45,478 nt of DNA from Sulfurimonas sp. (GTDB lineage Bacteria > Campylobacterota > Campylobacteria > Campylobacterales > Sulfurimonadaceae): positions 1 to 45,478 of the forward strand of contig JAKISR010000013.1 in assembly GCA_021648465.1 (NCBI GenBank), given 5' to 3'. Positions within the stretch are counted from its first letter, which is position 1, and every line of letters begins with the position of its first letter. Shown here one piece after another: positions 30,119-40,100 of this stretch. The notes beneath the pieces are model-generated. The model was given only the letters and a program-made list of their open reading frames with translations, made no database searches and was not told the DNA's origin. The position numbers and the translations under genes are program-made.

Positions 30119-33033
30119 GCGAATACCTACAATCAGAACTACCGGCAATAGAGCTTTTTCAAAAACTAAAATATGACTACTTTGATGCCAAAAGTGAGAT
30201 GTATGAAGTTGTTCTTGAAGATAGACTCACAACGGCACTTAAAAAAATAAACCCTTGGCTGAGTGTTAATAATCTTCAAAAAGTAGTCCGTAAAGTATTA
30301 GCTACAAGTAGTGTAGGTAGCTCGTTAATGGAGATAAACTCTGAGATACACAAGCTCATTACTCGTGCTGATGCTTTATCTCTCAAACCTACGCCAGAAG
30401 AACACCCAAAGGCTGTAAAGTTTATAGATTATGACACTATTGAAAACAATGAGTTTCTTGTAGTCAGTCAGATGAAGTTCAAGGGGCAAAGGGCTAACTC
30501 TATTCCTGATTTAGTTGTGTTTGTAAATGGGCTACCATTAGCTGTTATAGAAGCTAAAAATCAAACAATAGATATAAGCGATATTGCTGATTTAGAGTAT
30601 TATCAAACCAATTCGCCAAAACTATTTCATTACAATCAAATAATAGGTGCTATTAATCGTATAAGTGGCTTATATGGAACAATAGAAGCATCAATGAAGT
30701 TCTACTCAAAATACAATGAAAAGGCCACCACAGAGCTTATAGAGTTATGTGAAAATGAACCAACACCACAAGATATTTTAATCTACAACCTATTTGAGAA
30801 GAGACGATTTCTTGACATCATAAAATATTTTGTGATATTTGAAGTATCTGAGGGTAGAACTATCAAGAAACTACCAAGATACCAACAACTAAGAGCTGTA
30901 AATAAAATAGTAAATAGACTTAAAAATGAAAACCGTGGTGGTGTTGTATGGCATACACAAGGAAGTGGTAAATCAATTACGATGATTTATCTTGCTACTA
31001 AGTTAAGAGCTGCCACAAGTGGGTTTGATAATCCTACTATTTTGATTTTAACCGATAGAACAGATTTGGACAATCAAATCAGAAGCACTTTTAACAGAGT
31101 TGGTTTTTCAAATGTTATTCAAGCAAACTCAATAGCACACTTAAGGATACTGCTAAAAGATAGCTACGGTAAAACATTAACTTCTACTATTCAAAAGTTT
31201 CAAGAGAGAGCCGAAGAAAAGAGAGAGGTTGAAGTTTTAAGCACCAAAGAAAATATTTTTGTTTTAATAGATGAAGCACATAGAAGCCAATACGGACTAA
31301 CGGCTTCATATATGAGACAATCACTGCCAAATGCTAAGTTTATAGCCTTTACGGGGACACCAATTGATAAAGAAAACAAATCAACACTTCACGAGTTTTA
31401 CGGTGGCGATTACATAGACAAATACACTATCAAACAATCAGTAGCAGATGGTAATACACTACCAATACTTTATGAGACAGGGCTAAGTAAGTTCTTCATA
31501 GAAAAAGAGTTGCTTGATGCTGAGTTTAATAAAATGTTTTCAAATGAAAGTGCTAAGAAACTCTCTATTCTAAAAACTAAAGCTACACAACTTGATAAAA
31601 ATGCTACAAGGAGAGTTGAAGAGATAGCTAAAAGCATTGTAGAACACTATAAGAATAAGAGCTATTTGGACGGTTTTAAGGCTATGGTAGTTTGTCATAA
31701 TAGATACCAAGCAATAGCCTATAAAAAAGCATTTAACAAGTTGGCCCAACAAGGGCAAAACAACTTCCAATCAAAAGTAATTATGAGTTTTGATACAAAA
31801 AAAGACCCACAAGAGTTTTATGATTTAGCAACACCACAAGAAGATACAAAAAAAGCGATAGAAGATTTCAAACTGCCATTTGGTAATGAAAATGATAAAA
31901 GCCGTGGTGGTAAAAGACAATTTGATAACACTGCGTTTTTGATTGTAAGTGATATGCTTTTAACGGGATATGATGCTCCAATACTTCAAACTCTTTATGT
32001 AGATAAGATACTCAAAGAGCATAATCTACTTCAAGCAATAGCTCGTGTTAATAGAACTCGTAAAGGTAAAAATGCTGGGTATGTTGTAGATTTCGCAGGA
32101 ATAACTAAACACCTTGTTGATGCCCTTAAAATATTTAGTGGAGATTTGAGAGTAAGTGATGTAATGGTAGACATAGAGAGTGAAAAAACTACTCTTGAAA
32201 ATAGACATACAAAGATGATAAATCACTTCAAAAGTATCAATAAAAACAGAGAAAATGAAAGAGGTGATTTTATACTTCAAGCTATAAACTATTTAAAGCC
32301 AAAAGATATAAAAGATAAATTTAAAGAGCTTGTAGCTGATTTCAATAAATCAATGAACATAGTTCTTCCAGACCCTTTTGCTTCTAAATATGATTATAAT
32401 TTCAAGCTGTTTAATGAACTAAAAATGATGGTTAGAGATACTAAAGAGAAGATTACTCGTGAAGATTCTAAGAAGCTTCAAATGATTTTAGATGAACACC
32501 TTAGAGCTAATGGTATAGAGTATCTACTTGAAGCACCTATTGATATTACCGATTATAAAAAATTTACTGAGGAACTTACAAAAAAAGGGAAACACAACCC
32601 ACTTGATAAAGCAAAAGCAATCATAAAAGCAAATGAAGAAGAAAATCCAGAGTTAGCACTTGAACTATCTGAGCTATTGGAAAGAAAGTTAATTGATGCT
32701 AAGTGTGAGCGAAAACAGGCTGTTATAGATCTGTTTAGTGATATGGAAGAGATAATTAGTCGCCATAAAAATAGATATAGTAATGCTGGGTTAAGTGATG
32801 AAAAGCACCTTGTGGTTTATGACTTAATCAAAAAACAAACAGAAGAAGCAACTGAGCTAACACTTGAAATATTTGATATTCTTGATAAATGGTTAAGTAA
32901 AAAAGCAATACTTGTTCAAAGTGATGCTCAAAAAGATATGAGAAACTCTATTAAGCCAATACTTGCTAAGTATAATGTTGATAGAAAACTCTCAAAGGAT
33001 ATAGTGGCTAAGTTGGTAGAAACATTTGTATAG
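30115..33033 (+). CDS. hsdR: Type I restriction enzyme endonuclease/translocase HsdR
   Basis: 972 aa. The N-terminal PD-(D/E)xK nuclease site is IPDLVVFVNGLPLAVIEAKN with D132, E146 and K148. The SF2 translocase motor follows: Walker A TQGSGKS (281-287), DEAH box (386-389), the TGTPI motif and the motif VI region ARVNRTRKGKNAGYVVDFAG. A long helical C-terminus binds the M2S core. HsdR cleaves unmodified DNA after ATP-driven translocation. All catalytic motifs are present. Its start overlaps the toxin stop and its stop overlaps the ygjP-like start. Confidence 0.97.
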   Translation: MSEYLQSELPAIELFQKLKYDYFDAKSEMYEVVLEDRLTTALKKINPWLSVNNLQKVVRKVLATSSVGSSLMEINSEIHKLITRADALSLKPTPEEHPKAVKFIDYDTIENNEFLVVSQMKFKGQRANSIPDLVVFVNGLPLAVIEAKNQTIDISDIADLEYYQTNSPKLFHYNQIIGAINRISGLYGTIEASMKFYSKYNEKATTELIELCENEPTPQDILIYNLFEKRRFLDIIKYFVIFEVSEGRTIKKLPRYQQLRAVNKIVNRLKNENRGGVVWHTQGSGKSITMIYLATKLRAATSGFDNPTILILTDRTDLDNQIRSTFNRVGFSNVIQANSIAHLRILLKDSYGKTLTSTIQKFQERAEEKREVEVLSTKENIFVLIDEAHRSQYGLTASYMRQSLPNAKFIAFTGTPIDKENKSTLHEFYGGDYIDKYTIKQSVADGNTLPILYETGLSKFFIEKELLDAEFNKMFSNESAKKLSILKTKATQLDKNATRRVEEIAKSIVEHYKNKSYLDGFKAMVVCHNRYQAIAYKKAFNKLAQQGQNNFQSKVIMSFDTKKDPQEFYDLATPQEDTKKAIEDFKLPFGNENDKSRGGKRQFDNTAFLIVSDMLLTGYDAPILQTLYVDKILKEHNLLQAIARVNRTRKGKNAGYVVDFAGITKHLVDALKIFSGDLRVSDVMVDIESEKTTLENRHTKMINHFKSINKNRENERGDFILQAINYLKPKDIKDKFKELVADFNKSMNIVLPDPFASKYDYNFKLFNELKMMVRDTKEKITREDSKKLQMILDEHLRANGIEYLLEAPIDITDYKKFTEELTKKGKHNPLDKAKAIIKANEEENPELALELSELLERKLIDAKCERKQAVIDLFSDMEEIISRHKNRYSNAGLSDEKHLVVYDLIKKQTEEATELTLEIFDILDKWLSKKAILVQSDAQKDMRNSIKPILAKYNVDRKLSKDIVAKLVETFV

Positions 33034-33724
33034 TGTAGAATATGGCACTAAAAATATTGTATTTGAGGTAGAGCGAAAACCTAAACTAAAAAATACATAT
33101 ATTAATGTTGATACTGATGGGGTGCTTGTAAAAACAAATGACACCACCACTATAGAAGATATAAACAAGATGGTTGAGAATAAATCAGCTTGGATAAGTA
33201 AAAAGCTTGATATATTCAAATCAATAGCAGTCAATAAAGATATAGCAACGGGTTCAAGACTTTACTATATGGGTAAGAGTTACTATGTTAATATGATTGA
33301 AGATGAAACTGCTACAGAAGTAACTATAAACTTTACTCACTCAAAGTTTCATATAACAACACCATTAAAATATAGTGATATTGAGCTTCATAACAGTATT
33401 GAAACCTTTTACAAGCAAAAAGCAATAGAGAAGATAATACCACTCACTAAAAAATGGGCTAAGACAATGGGTGTTGCTCCTGAACATATAAGTTTCAGAT
33501 ACTCAAAAAATAGATGGGGAAGTTGTAGCTCCACTAATAGAATTTCATTTAACTATCATTTAGTAAAACTATCTTCTTCACTGATTGAGTATGTTGTTAT
33601 ACACGAATTAGCTCATATAACTTTTGAAAATCACTCTAAGGACTTTTGGAAATTGGTTCATAATAACTTGCCAGATTACAAAATCAAAGAAGATAAGATT
33701 AGAGTGTTTGAGAAGTTGATTTAA
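33026..33724 (+). CDS. YgjP-like (M48-type) zinc metallopeptidase
   Basis: 232 aa. The YgjP/DUF45 pattern begins at VEYGTKNIVFEVERKPKLKN and continues through FRYSKNRWGSCSSTNRISFN to the zinc site HELAH (193-197) with a third ligand H203 in ENHSKDFW. The start is TTG 33026 inside the last codons of hsdR (8-bp overlap); no ATG or GTG is better placed. Genes of this family are often found directly after type I hsdR, but their job there is unknown. Cleavage of a restriction subunit or of a toxin/antitoxin partner is conceivable. All zinc ligands are present. Confidence 0.88.
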   Translation: MYSVEYGTKNIVFEVERKPKLKNTYINVDTDGVLVKTNDTTTIEDINKMVENKSAWISKKLDIFKSIAVNKDIATGSRLYYMGKSYYVNMIEDETATEVTINFTHSKFHITTPLKYSDIELHNSIETFYKQKAIEKIIPLTKKWAKTMGVAPEHISFRYSKNRWGSCSSTNRISFNYHLVKLSSSLIEYVVIHELAHITFENHSKDFWKLVHNNLPDYKIKEDKIRVFEKLI

Positions 33725-33907
33725 GAAATACTTTAATGATGTAACATTAACTATAGCAATTCTTGACAGTTAAATTTTAGAGAATTTTCTACCTATTATT
33801 TTCAGCCGATAATTTATTTAAATTGTCCGAATAAAAATCGGCTTGGTGTCCCAATGGAGTTGATGTGATATACAAGATTATAACAATTAGCACTTGGTGA
33901 GCAAAAT

Positions 33908-34024
33908 ATGGATATGCTATTAAAGATAATATCATTAAATCTAGGAGTAGAAGTTGGACAAATTTTTGATTTGATTGTTATGTTTTTTGTGTTATTATTG
34001 ATGCGACTACATGGTAATTTATAG
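33908..34024 (+). pseudogene. HupE/UreJ-like membrane protein C-terminal remnant
   Basis: A 38-codon frame reads MDMLLKIISLNLGVEVGQIF and then DLIVMFFVLLLMRLHGNL. NLGVEVGQ is the conserved segment before a transmembrane helix in HupE/UreJ_2 proteins, which import nickel or related metals. The rest is absent: the frame upstream hits stops at once. The stop is 9 bp before the ATG of the His-rich DUF6488-like gene, which is often a neighbour of HupE genes. The remaining 180 bp of this 309-bp gap hold only a GCCGAT/ATCGGC pair near 33808 and 33837 and no gene. Confidence 0.45.
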
Positions 34025-34033
34025 AGGAAAATA

Positions 34034-34402
34034 ATGAAAAAATTAATTAAAACAACAGTTGTAACATTAGCACTAAGCTTAACTACACTATACGCGGGTA
34101 GCGGTCATTCTCATGACGACGGACATGATCATGGGCATACTAAAGCGCAAAAAGAGGTAAGTAAGTCTGTTATTGAAAAAACTGCAAATCAAAAACTAGC
34201 AGAGCTAGTAAAAAACAAAAAAATTAAAAAAAATTGGTTAAATGTTTCTATTTCTAATATGGAAAAAAAGAAATTTAACTCTAAAGATGAGTGGATTGTA
34301 AGTTTTAATAATAATCAAATTAAAGATAAAAACAAACAAACACTTTATATATTTGTAGATGAGTACGGTAAAGTAACAGGGGCTAATTACACAGGAAATT
34401 AA
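34034..34402 (+). CDS. His-rich periplasmic protein, DUF6488-like
   Basis: 122 aa with a signal peptide (KKLIKTTVVTLALSLTTLYA) followed by the histidine cluster GSGHSHDDGHDHGHTKAQKE, a likely metal-binding site. The rest is a PepSY/cystatin-like alpha-beta domain: a helix (KTANQKLAELVKNKKIKKNW) followed by strands ending YIFVDEYGKVTGANYTGN. It fits the DUF6488 family as I recall it. AGAGGAAA precedes the ATG. Its place between a HupE-like remnant and a metal-efflux operon points to a role in metal binding or buffering, which is an inference. Confidence 0.65.
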   Translation: MKKLIKTTVVTLALSLTTLYAGSGHSHDDGHDHGHTKAQKEVSKSVIEKTANQKLAELVKNKKIKKNWLNVSISNMEKKKFNSKDEWIVSFNNNQIKDKNKQTLYIFVDEYGKVTGANYTGN

Positions 34403-34515
34403 AACTAACTAAAAAATAGATGTATAATTTTTTCTTATATGTTACCCCTAAAATGTTAAGAGATTATTTATACATTTATTTTAAGGTTGTCTTTTTATTT
34501 GTACAATGTAGATAC

Positions 34516-34818
34516 ATGAAAAAATTTAAAAACAAAATCTTATCGATTTTACTGTTCGCTTTTTCAATCTTAGTAGTACACGATTCTCTGATAGTTGATG
34601 CAAATACTAATTATAAAGCATCTTTTGAAATTATTAAAGAAACCACAGCTGAAAGTACTTCTATAATCCATACACAGATTCATTCAACTATGGATATACC
34701 ACGAGCAGAGGTGAGTATTTTACAAACAAAATACAATAGCGAAAGAATTTTTAACACTCTAGCAAGTCTTACTTTTTACATTAATTCCGTTTTAGAACGC
34801 CCCCCTACAACATCTTAA
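34516..34818 (+). CDS. Small secreted protein at the head of the metal-efflux operon
   Basis: 100 aa from ATG 34516, where a signal peptide begins (KKFKNKILSILLFAFSILVV). The frame is open back to 34420, but that extension has no ribosome-binding site and would bury the signal. The mature part (NTNYKASFEIIKETTAESTS) ends in an unstructured VLERPPTTS. I do not recognise a named family. Short exported proteins with Pro-rich tails commonly precede CzcCBA-type operons, so a metal-sensing or chaperone role is plausible but unproved. It has no histidine cluster, unlike its upstream neighbour. The next gene starts after 55 bp. Confidence 0.6.
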   Translation: MKKFKNKILSILLFAFSILVVHDSLIVDANTNYKASFEIIKETTAESTSIIHTQIHSTMDIPRAEVSILQTKYNSERIFNTLASLTFYINSVLERPPTTS

Positions 34819-34873
34819 ATAACAATCAAAATAAAAATAAAACTAAAAATATTTTAATACAAAGGACAAGAAT

Positions 34874-36043
34874 ATGAGGTATATATTTCTTATATTGATA
34901 CCATTTTTGTTAATGGCAGAAAATATAGATACATTGTATGAACGAGTGCTAAAAAGTAATCTTTATAAAAGTAAAAGTGAAGCTTTAAACTCAAATCTTC
35001 AAGCAACAAAATCATCACTTTATAGCGATGGGTGGAGTGTTGGTGCTAATTTAGGACAATCACAAGGGCGTAACGGAGCAGAATCTGGCTTAGAATATGG
35101 AATCTCTTTAAATAAAGATTTTAAACTAAATGGTTCAAGTGTTGATGCTTTAATAAAGACAACACAATTATATATAGATAATAGTAAAAAAATAGAAGAA
35201 AATAGATTAAAAACAAAATTATGGCGGCTTTATGGAAACTACTGTATAACTGAAGAAGCTCTACAAGCAAGAGGCGAGCTGGCATCTGTGTACGACACAA
35301 TTAGCAAACATATAGATAAAGGTGTAGAGTATGGAGAGTTTGATATAAGTAAGTCAATAATGGCAAATTTAGCTTTACAAAACATGAATTTACAAATTTC
35401 AAAGCTTGAAAACATTACGCAAGGTTATGAGCTTGAGATAAAAAAAATAGTCCCTTTTAATGGGCAATTTATTTGTAAAAGATTACGACCAAATATAGAA
35501 AATCTTTTTAAGCCAGAGTATTCAGCACTTCGCCCAATGCTAGAAAGACAAGTTGAGATAAATAAAGATAAACTTTCAATAGTAAGTACAAAAATTCCAA
35601 AAGTAAATATAGATGCATCATATTCTAATGAGATAGATACAGATAAGTATATGATAAACATATCTGTTCCACTTGCATTTGGTGAAAAAAATCAAGCACA
35701 AAGAGCGTCAGCAATGAGCGCTTTAAATGCTTCAAACTATGAGCTTGAAACATTTAGAAATAATTATATTCATGAAAGTAATGTAATGGAGAGGCAATTA
35801 AATATTTATAAGAAGTATTTAAAAGCAAGCGATAAACTTATCAGAGAATCATCAGATAAACTAATACAACATAGTAATATGAGATTTCGCGCTGGTGAAG
35901 AGAGCTTGATTTCGATGCTAAAAGCGACAGAAACAAAAGTGCAGATGATAGAGGCTATATTAGAATTAAAAATAGACAGACATAATGCGGTTGCACAATA
36001 TATGTACAACTATGCAATAGATCCAAAAGGGGTATCGAAATGA
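34874..36043 (+). CDS. TolC/CzcC-like outer-membrane efflux protein
   Basis: 389 aa with a signal peptide (YIFLILIPFLLMAENI) and two long helical repeats of the outer-membrane efflux family (ALNSNLQATKSSLYSDGWSV; ESSDKLIQHSNMRFRAGEES). The mature protein forms a trimeric outer-membrane channel. It is shorter than classical TolC, like CzcC/CusC relatives. AAAGGA precedes the ATG. Its stop overlaps the adaptor start (ATGA at 36040-36043). The operon order OMF-MFP-RND matches czcCBA/cusCBA. Confidence 0.88.
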   Translation: MRYIFLILIPFLLMAENIDTLYERVLKSNLYKSKSEALNSNLQATKSSLYSDGWSVGANLGQSQGRNGAESGLEYGISLNKDFKLNGSSVDALIKTTQLYIDNSKKIEENRLKTKLWRLYGNYCITEEALQARGELASVYDTISKHIDKGVEYGEFDISKSIMANLALQNMNLQISKLENITQGYELEIKKIVPFNGQFICKRLRPNIENLFKPEYSALRPMLERQVEINKDKLSIVSTKIPKVNIDASYSNEIDTDKYMINISVPLAFGEKNQAQRASAMSALNASNYELETFRNNYIHESNVMERQLNIYKKYLKASDKLIRESSDKLIQHSNMRFRAGEESLISMLKATETKVQMIEAILELKIDRHNAVAQYMYNYAIDPKGVSK

Positions 36044-37101
36044 TTAAAAAAATAATAGTAGCATCAATGCTAATTTTTTCACCGCTTTTAGCAAAAGAAT
36101 TAATAGTATCTGGTCAAAACAGTATGGTTAAAACGGATAATCCACGAGAGACAAAAAGCATTTATTTAGGAAGTTATTTAGCTAAAGGGTATATAGAATC
36201 TAAAGATATTTTTAGAATAGATGCCTCGGTGGAGGGAGTAGTTGAGAGATTAAATGTGAGTATATACGAACCAATAAAAAAAGGAAAGCTTTTAGCTGTG
36301 ATTAAAAGTCCTAAAATGCTAGAGCTTGAAGCAACATATATAAATTTTTTGATTGAGCAAGAGTACTACTCAAATGAGGTAGCAAGGCTTAAGCCACTTT
36401 ATGAGGCTAAAGTTGTTGCAAAAAGGCAATATTTAAAAACCTTAAATACATTGCAAAAATTTCAAACACAAACTAAGTTTTATTATCATTTACTCCAGCA
36501 ATGGGGACTAAGTAAAGGACAAGTTGACAGCATCAAAGAGAATAAAAAACCTATACCCGAAATTAAGGTTTATGCTCCTATGGATGGTATAATTAACGAC
36601 ATGAATATTTTTCCTAAGATGTATCTACAAAGAGGGGAACATATGATGACTATAATAGATGACAAAAATACACATTTAGTAGTTTCTCTTCCCCTAAACA
36701 TAACAAAAAAAATAAAGCTAAATCAAAAACTCTTCATTGATGATAAAGAGGTTATTGTAAAATCAATCGCAGCAGAGATAGATGCTAGAACTCAAACAGT
36801 AGCAGTGCATTTAAAACCGCAAAAAGGTATGGATATAATGCTTAATGAGAAGAAAAACATTCAGCTTTATTTGCCTAAAAATGCTTTTAAACTACCATCA
36901 TCTTCAGTAATTGATTATCATGATAAAGAATCAATTTTTATAAAACTAAAAGATGGGTATAAATTACTTAATGTAAATGTACTCGGAATGCATAAGGATC
37001 ATGTTTATATTGTTGCAGATGGATTAAGCTCTACAGATGAAGTTGCAGTTAGTGGAGTAATTTCATTAAAAGGAGCTCTAGAGGGGCAAGATAATGATTA
37101 A
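36040..37101 (+). CDS. Efflux RND periplasmic adaptor (CzcB/CusB-like)
   Basis: 353 aa with an N-terminal signal (KKIIVASMLIFSPLLA). The family layout follows: biotinyl-lipoyl-like half (SVEGVVERLNVSIYEPIKKG), helical hairpin (about 108-165, YEAKVVAKRQYLKTLNTLQK), second lipoyl half (VYAPMDGIINDMNIFPKMYL) and beta-barrel. It bridges the inner-membrane pump and the outer-membrane channel. MNIFPKMY resembles the Met-containing segment that in CusB binds Cu/Ag, but it is too short to set the substrate. It overlaps the pump gene by 8 bp. Confidence 0.88.
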   Translation: MIKKIIVASMLIFSPLLAKELIVSGQNSMVKTDNPRETKSIYLGSYLAKGYIESKDIFRIDASVEGVVERLNVSIYEPIKKGKLLAVIKSPKMLELEATYINFLIEQEYYSNEVARLKPLYEAKVVAKRQYLKTLNTLQKFQTQTKFYYHLLQQWGLSKGQVDSIKENKKPIPEIKVYAPMDGIINDMNIFPKMYLQRGEHMMTIIDDKNTHLVVSLPLNITKKIKLNQKLFIDDKEVIVKSIAAEIDARTQTVAVHLKPQKGMDIMLNEKKNIQLYLPKNAFKLPSSSVIDYHDKESIFIKLKDGYKLLNVNVLGMHKDHVYIVADGLSSTDEVAVSGVISLKGALEGQDND

Positions 37102-40100
37102 TAAACTCATAGGCTTTGCAATTTCGCAAAGAATTTTCGCCATAATTATATCTATTGCTTTGGGAATTGGAGGGGCTATCTCTTACACAAACCTAACTAT
37201 AGATGCCTTTCCTGATGTTTCAACTACACAGGTAAAGATAATCATCAAAGCTCCTGGTATGACACCAAAAGAGGTGGAACAACAAATCACCATCCCAATA
37301 GAGCTTGAGATGCAAGGTATCCCTAATCAAGATATAGTTCGCTCTATCTCAAAGTATGCTCTAGCAGATATAACCATAGACTTTAAAGAGGGGACAGATC
37401 TCTACTGGGCAAGAGATAGAGTATATCAACGATTTAACAATATTAAAGATGACTTACCCTCTTCTATGACAGGAGGTATTGCACCAGTTACTACACCTCT
37501 AGGTGAAGTTCTTATGTTTACAATCGATTCAGACAGTATGACTCTTGTTGAGAAAAGAACACTACTGGATTGGGTTATCCGTCCATCACTTAGAAGTGTT
37601 GAGGGTGTTGCTGATGTAAATGCTCTTGGTGGAGAGGTGCGTACTTATAGAATAAAGCCAGATTTTGCTCGAATGGCTTCACTTGGTATCACACTCGATG
37701 ATCTTCAAGCAAAAATCTCTAAAAACAATGCGAATTTTGGGGCAGGTAGAATAGAGAGAGGAGATGAAGCCCTTCTAGTTCGTCTTCCAGGGCGAATGAA
37801 AAATGTATCTGATATATCTAACCTTGTAATCAAGGTTGAAAAAAATGGTGCTATTATCCGTCTTAGAGATTTAGCATCGGTATCTATTGATGCATTAACT
37901 AGATACGGATATGTTACAAAAGATGGAGAGGGTGAGGCTGTTCAAGGTTTAGTTTTGAGCCTTAAAGGAGCAGATGCTTCAAAGGTAACCACTAAGGTAA
38001 GAGAAAAACTACAAAAACTAGATGAGAGCTTAGGTAATGATGTAAAGATAAACATCTTTTACGATAGAAAAGATTTAGTAACAAAAGCGGTAAATATGGT
38101 TCAAGCTGCCTTAGGCGAAGCGATAGTTCTAGTTCTTATCATCCTTTTAGTCTTTTTAGGAAGTGTAGCTTCTGCTATTACTGTTGCGATGATTCTGCCA
38201 CTAGCAATATCTAGCGCGTTTATACTTATGGACTACTTTGGACTAAGTTTAAACCTTATGAGTCTTGGTGGTATAGTTATAGCTATCGGTATGATAATAG
38301 ATTCGGGTGTTGTTATGGTTGAAAATATCATAGCCAGACTTGCACATCCAACCTCTAAAAACATGACAAGAGTACAAATTATATATAGTGCAGCTAAAGA
38401 GGTAAGTACACCTGTAATATCAGGAATCTTAATAATCATAATTGTTTTCACTCCTCTTCTTATGCTTGATGGACTAGGCGGAAAACTTTTTGCACCTGTA
38501 GCACTAAGCATAGTTTTTACACTTGCTGCATCTATACTTTTAGCACTTTTTGTTATCCCTACTATAGCATCGTTTCTTATTAGAAAACCTAGCCACGAAG
38601 ATACATTCTTAATGAAGTGGTTACTTAAAGGGTATGAGCCATTACTTAAAAAAGCGTTTAAAGTTGAGTTTGGTATCTACGCACTTCTGATTATTCTTTT
38701 GGGTGGTACATTTTATGCCTTTGGTAACATTGGTAAAACATTTATGCCAACGATGGATGAGGGAAATATAGTGATTGGTATTGAAGCACCGCCATCTATC
38801 AACATTCCAGCTGGTATCGCTTTAAATAATGAGATACAAAAAAAACTTATGAGCGATGTTCCTGAGATAAAATCAATCATAGCTAGAACTGGTTCTGATG
38901 AGATTGGACTTGACCCTATGGGACTTAATGATTCAGATGTTTTTTTAGTTTTTAAGCCAAAAGAGGAGTGGAGAGTTCAAGATACAGAGTGGCTAAAAGA
39001 TAAGATGAGAGAGTCTCTTGATAAGATTCAGGGTATTGAGTATGGTTTTACGCAACCTATTGAGATGAGAACATCTGAGATGTTAACAGGCTCAAGAGGA
39101 GATGTGGTAATTAAACTTTTTGGTGAAGAGATTGAAAAACTCAATGCCCTTGGTATAAAAATCAAAGAGATTACAGAGAAAACTCAAGGTTCTCAAGATG
39201 TATATATGAGGCAAAATGAGGGTGCTGCATATCAAGAGCTTAGATTTAATGATGAAAAACTTGGGAACTATGGACTTGATAAGAGTGATGTAGGAAATCT
39301 TTTGAAATCTTCTGTAAGCGGAGTTGAGATTGGCACCATATATCAGGGAATGAAGCAGTTTCCTATTGTCGTAAAAGGTGATTATCTCAAAAAGAACCTT
39401 GATGAGATATATCTTGTAAGCGCAACAGGAGAAGCTGTAGCACTCTCAGAGGTTGTAGAGATTGTAAGAAGTAGCGGACCAGTTGAGATAAAACATGAAA
39501 AAGCACAACGATTTGTATCTATACAGACAAATGTTAGGGGTATTGACCTTGTGACATTTGTGGATAATTTAAAAGCAAATATATTACAAGATATAAAACT
39601 TCCTGCTGGATACTCTGTGACATATGGAGGGGAGTTTAAAAATCAACAAGCAACTATGGCTAGGTTATCTGTAGTTGTACCTATAGCACTAGTTTTAATT
39701 TTTATGATTTTGTATATGACATTTAAATCAGTTATACAAAGTGTCATAATCTTTACAACTATCCCACTTGCTATGATGGGTGGTATTTTTGGACTCTACA
39801 TAACCGAAAATTATCTATCTGTTCCTGCATCAGTTGGGTTTATTGCCTTGCTTGGTATCGCGGTGCTTAACGGTGTCGTTATGATTAGTTACTTTAATGA
39901 ACTTGCACAAACACTAAGTATAAAAGAGGTAGTTATAGAGGGAGCAAAAAGAAGACTTCGCCCTGTTTTAATGACAGCTGCTATCGCTTCTTTAGCTTTA
40001 GTTCCTATGCTTTTTGCAACAGGACCAGGTTCTGAAATACAAAAACCATTAGCAATAGTTGTTATTTTTGGGCTTGTTTCATCAACGGCACTTACACTGT

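Noticed and set aside
34420..34515. Longer start for the small protein ahead of the efflux operon
   Set aside because: The extension has no ribosome-binding site and would place another hydrophobic stretch before a complete signal peptide at 34516.
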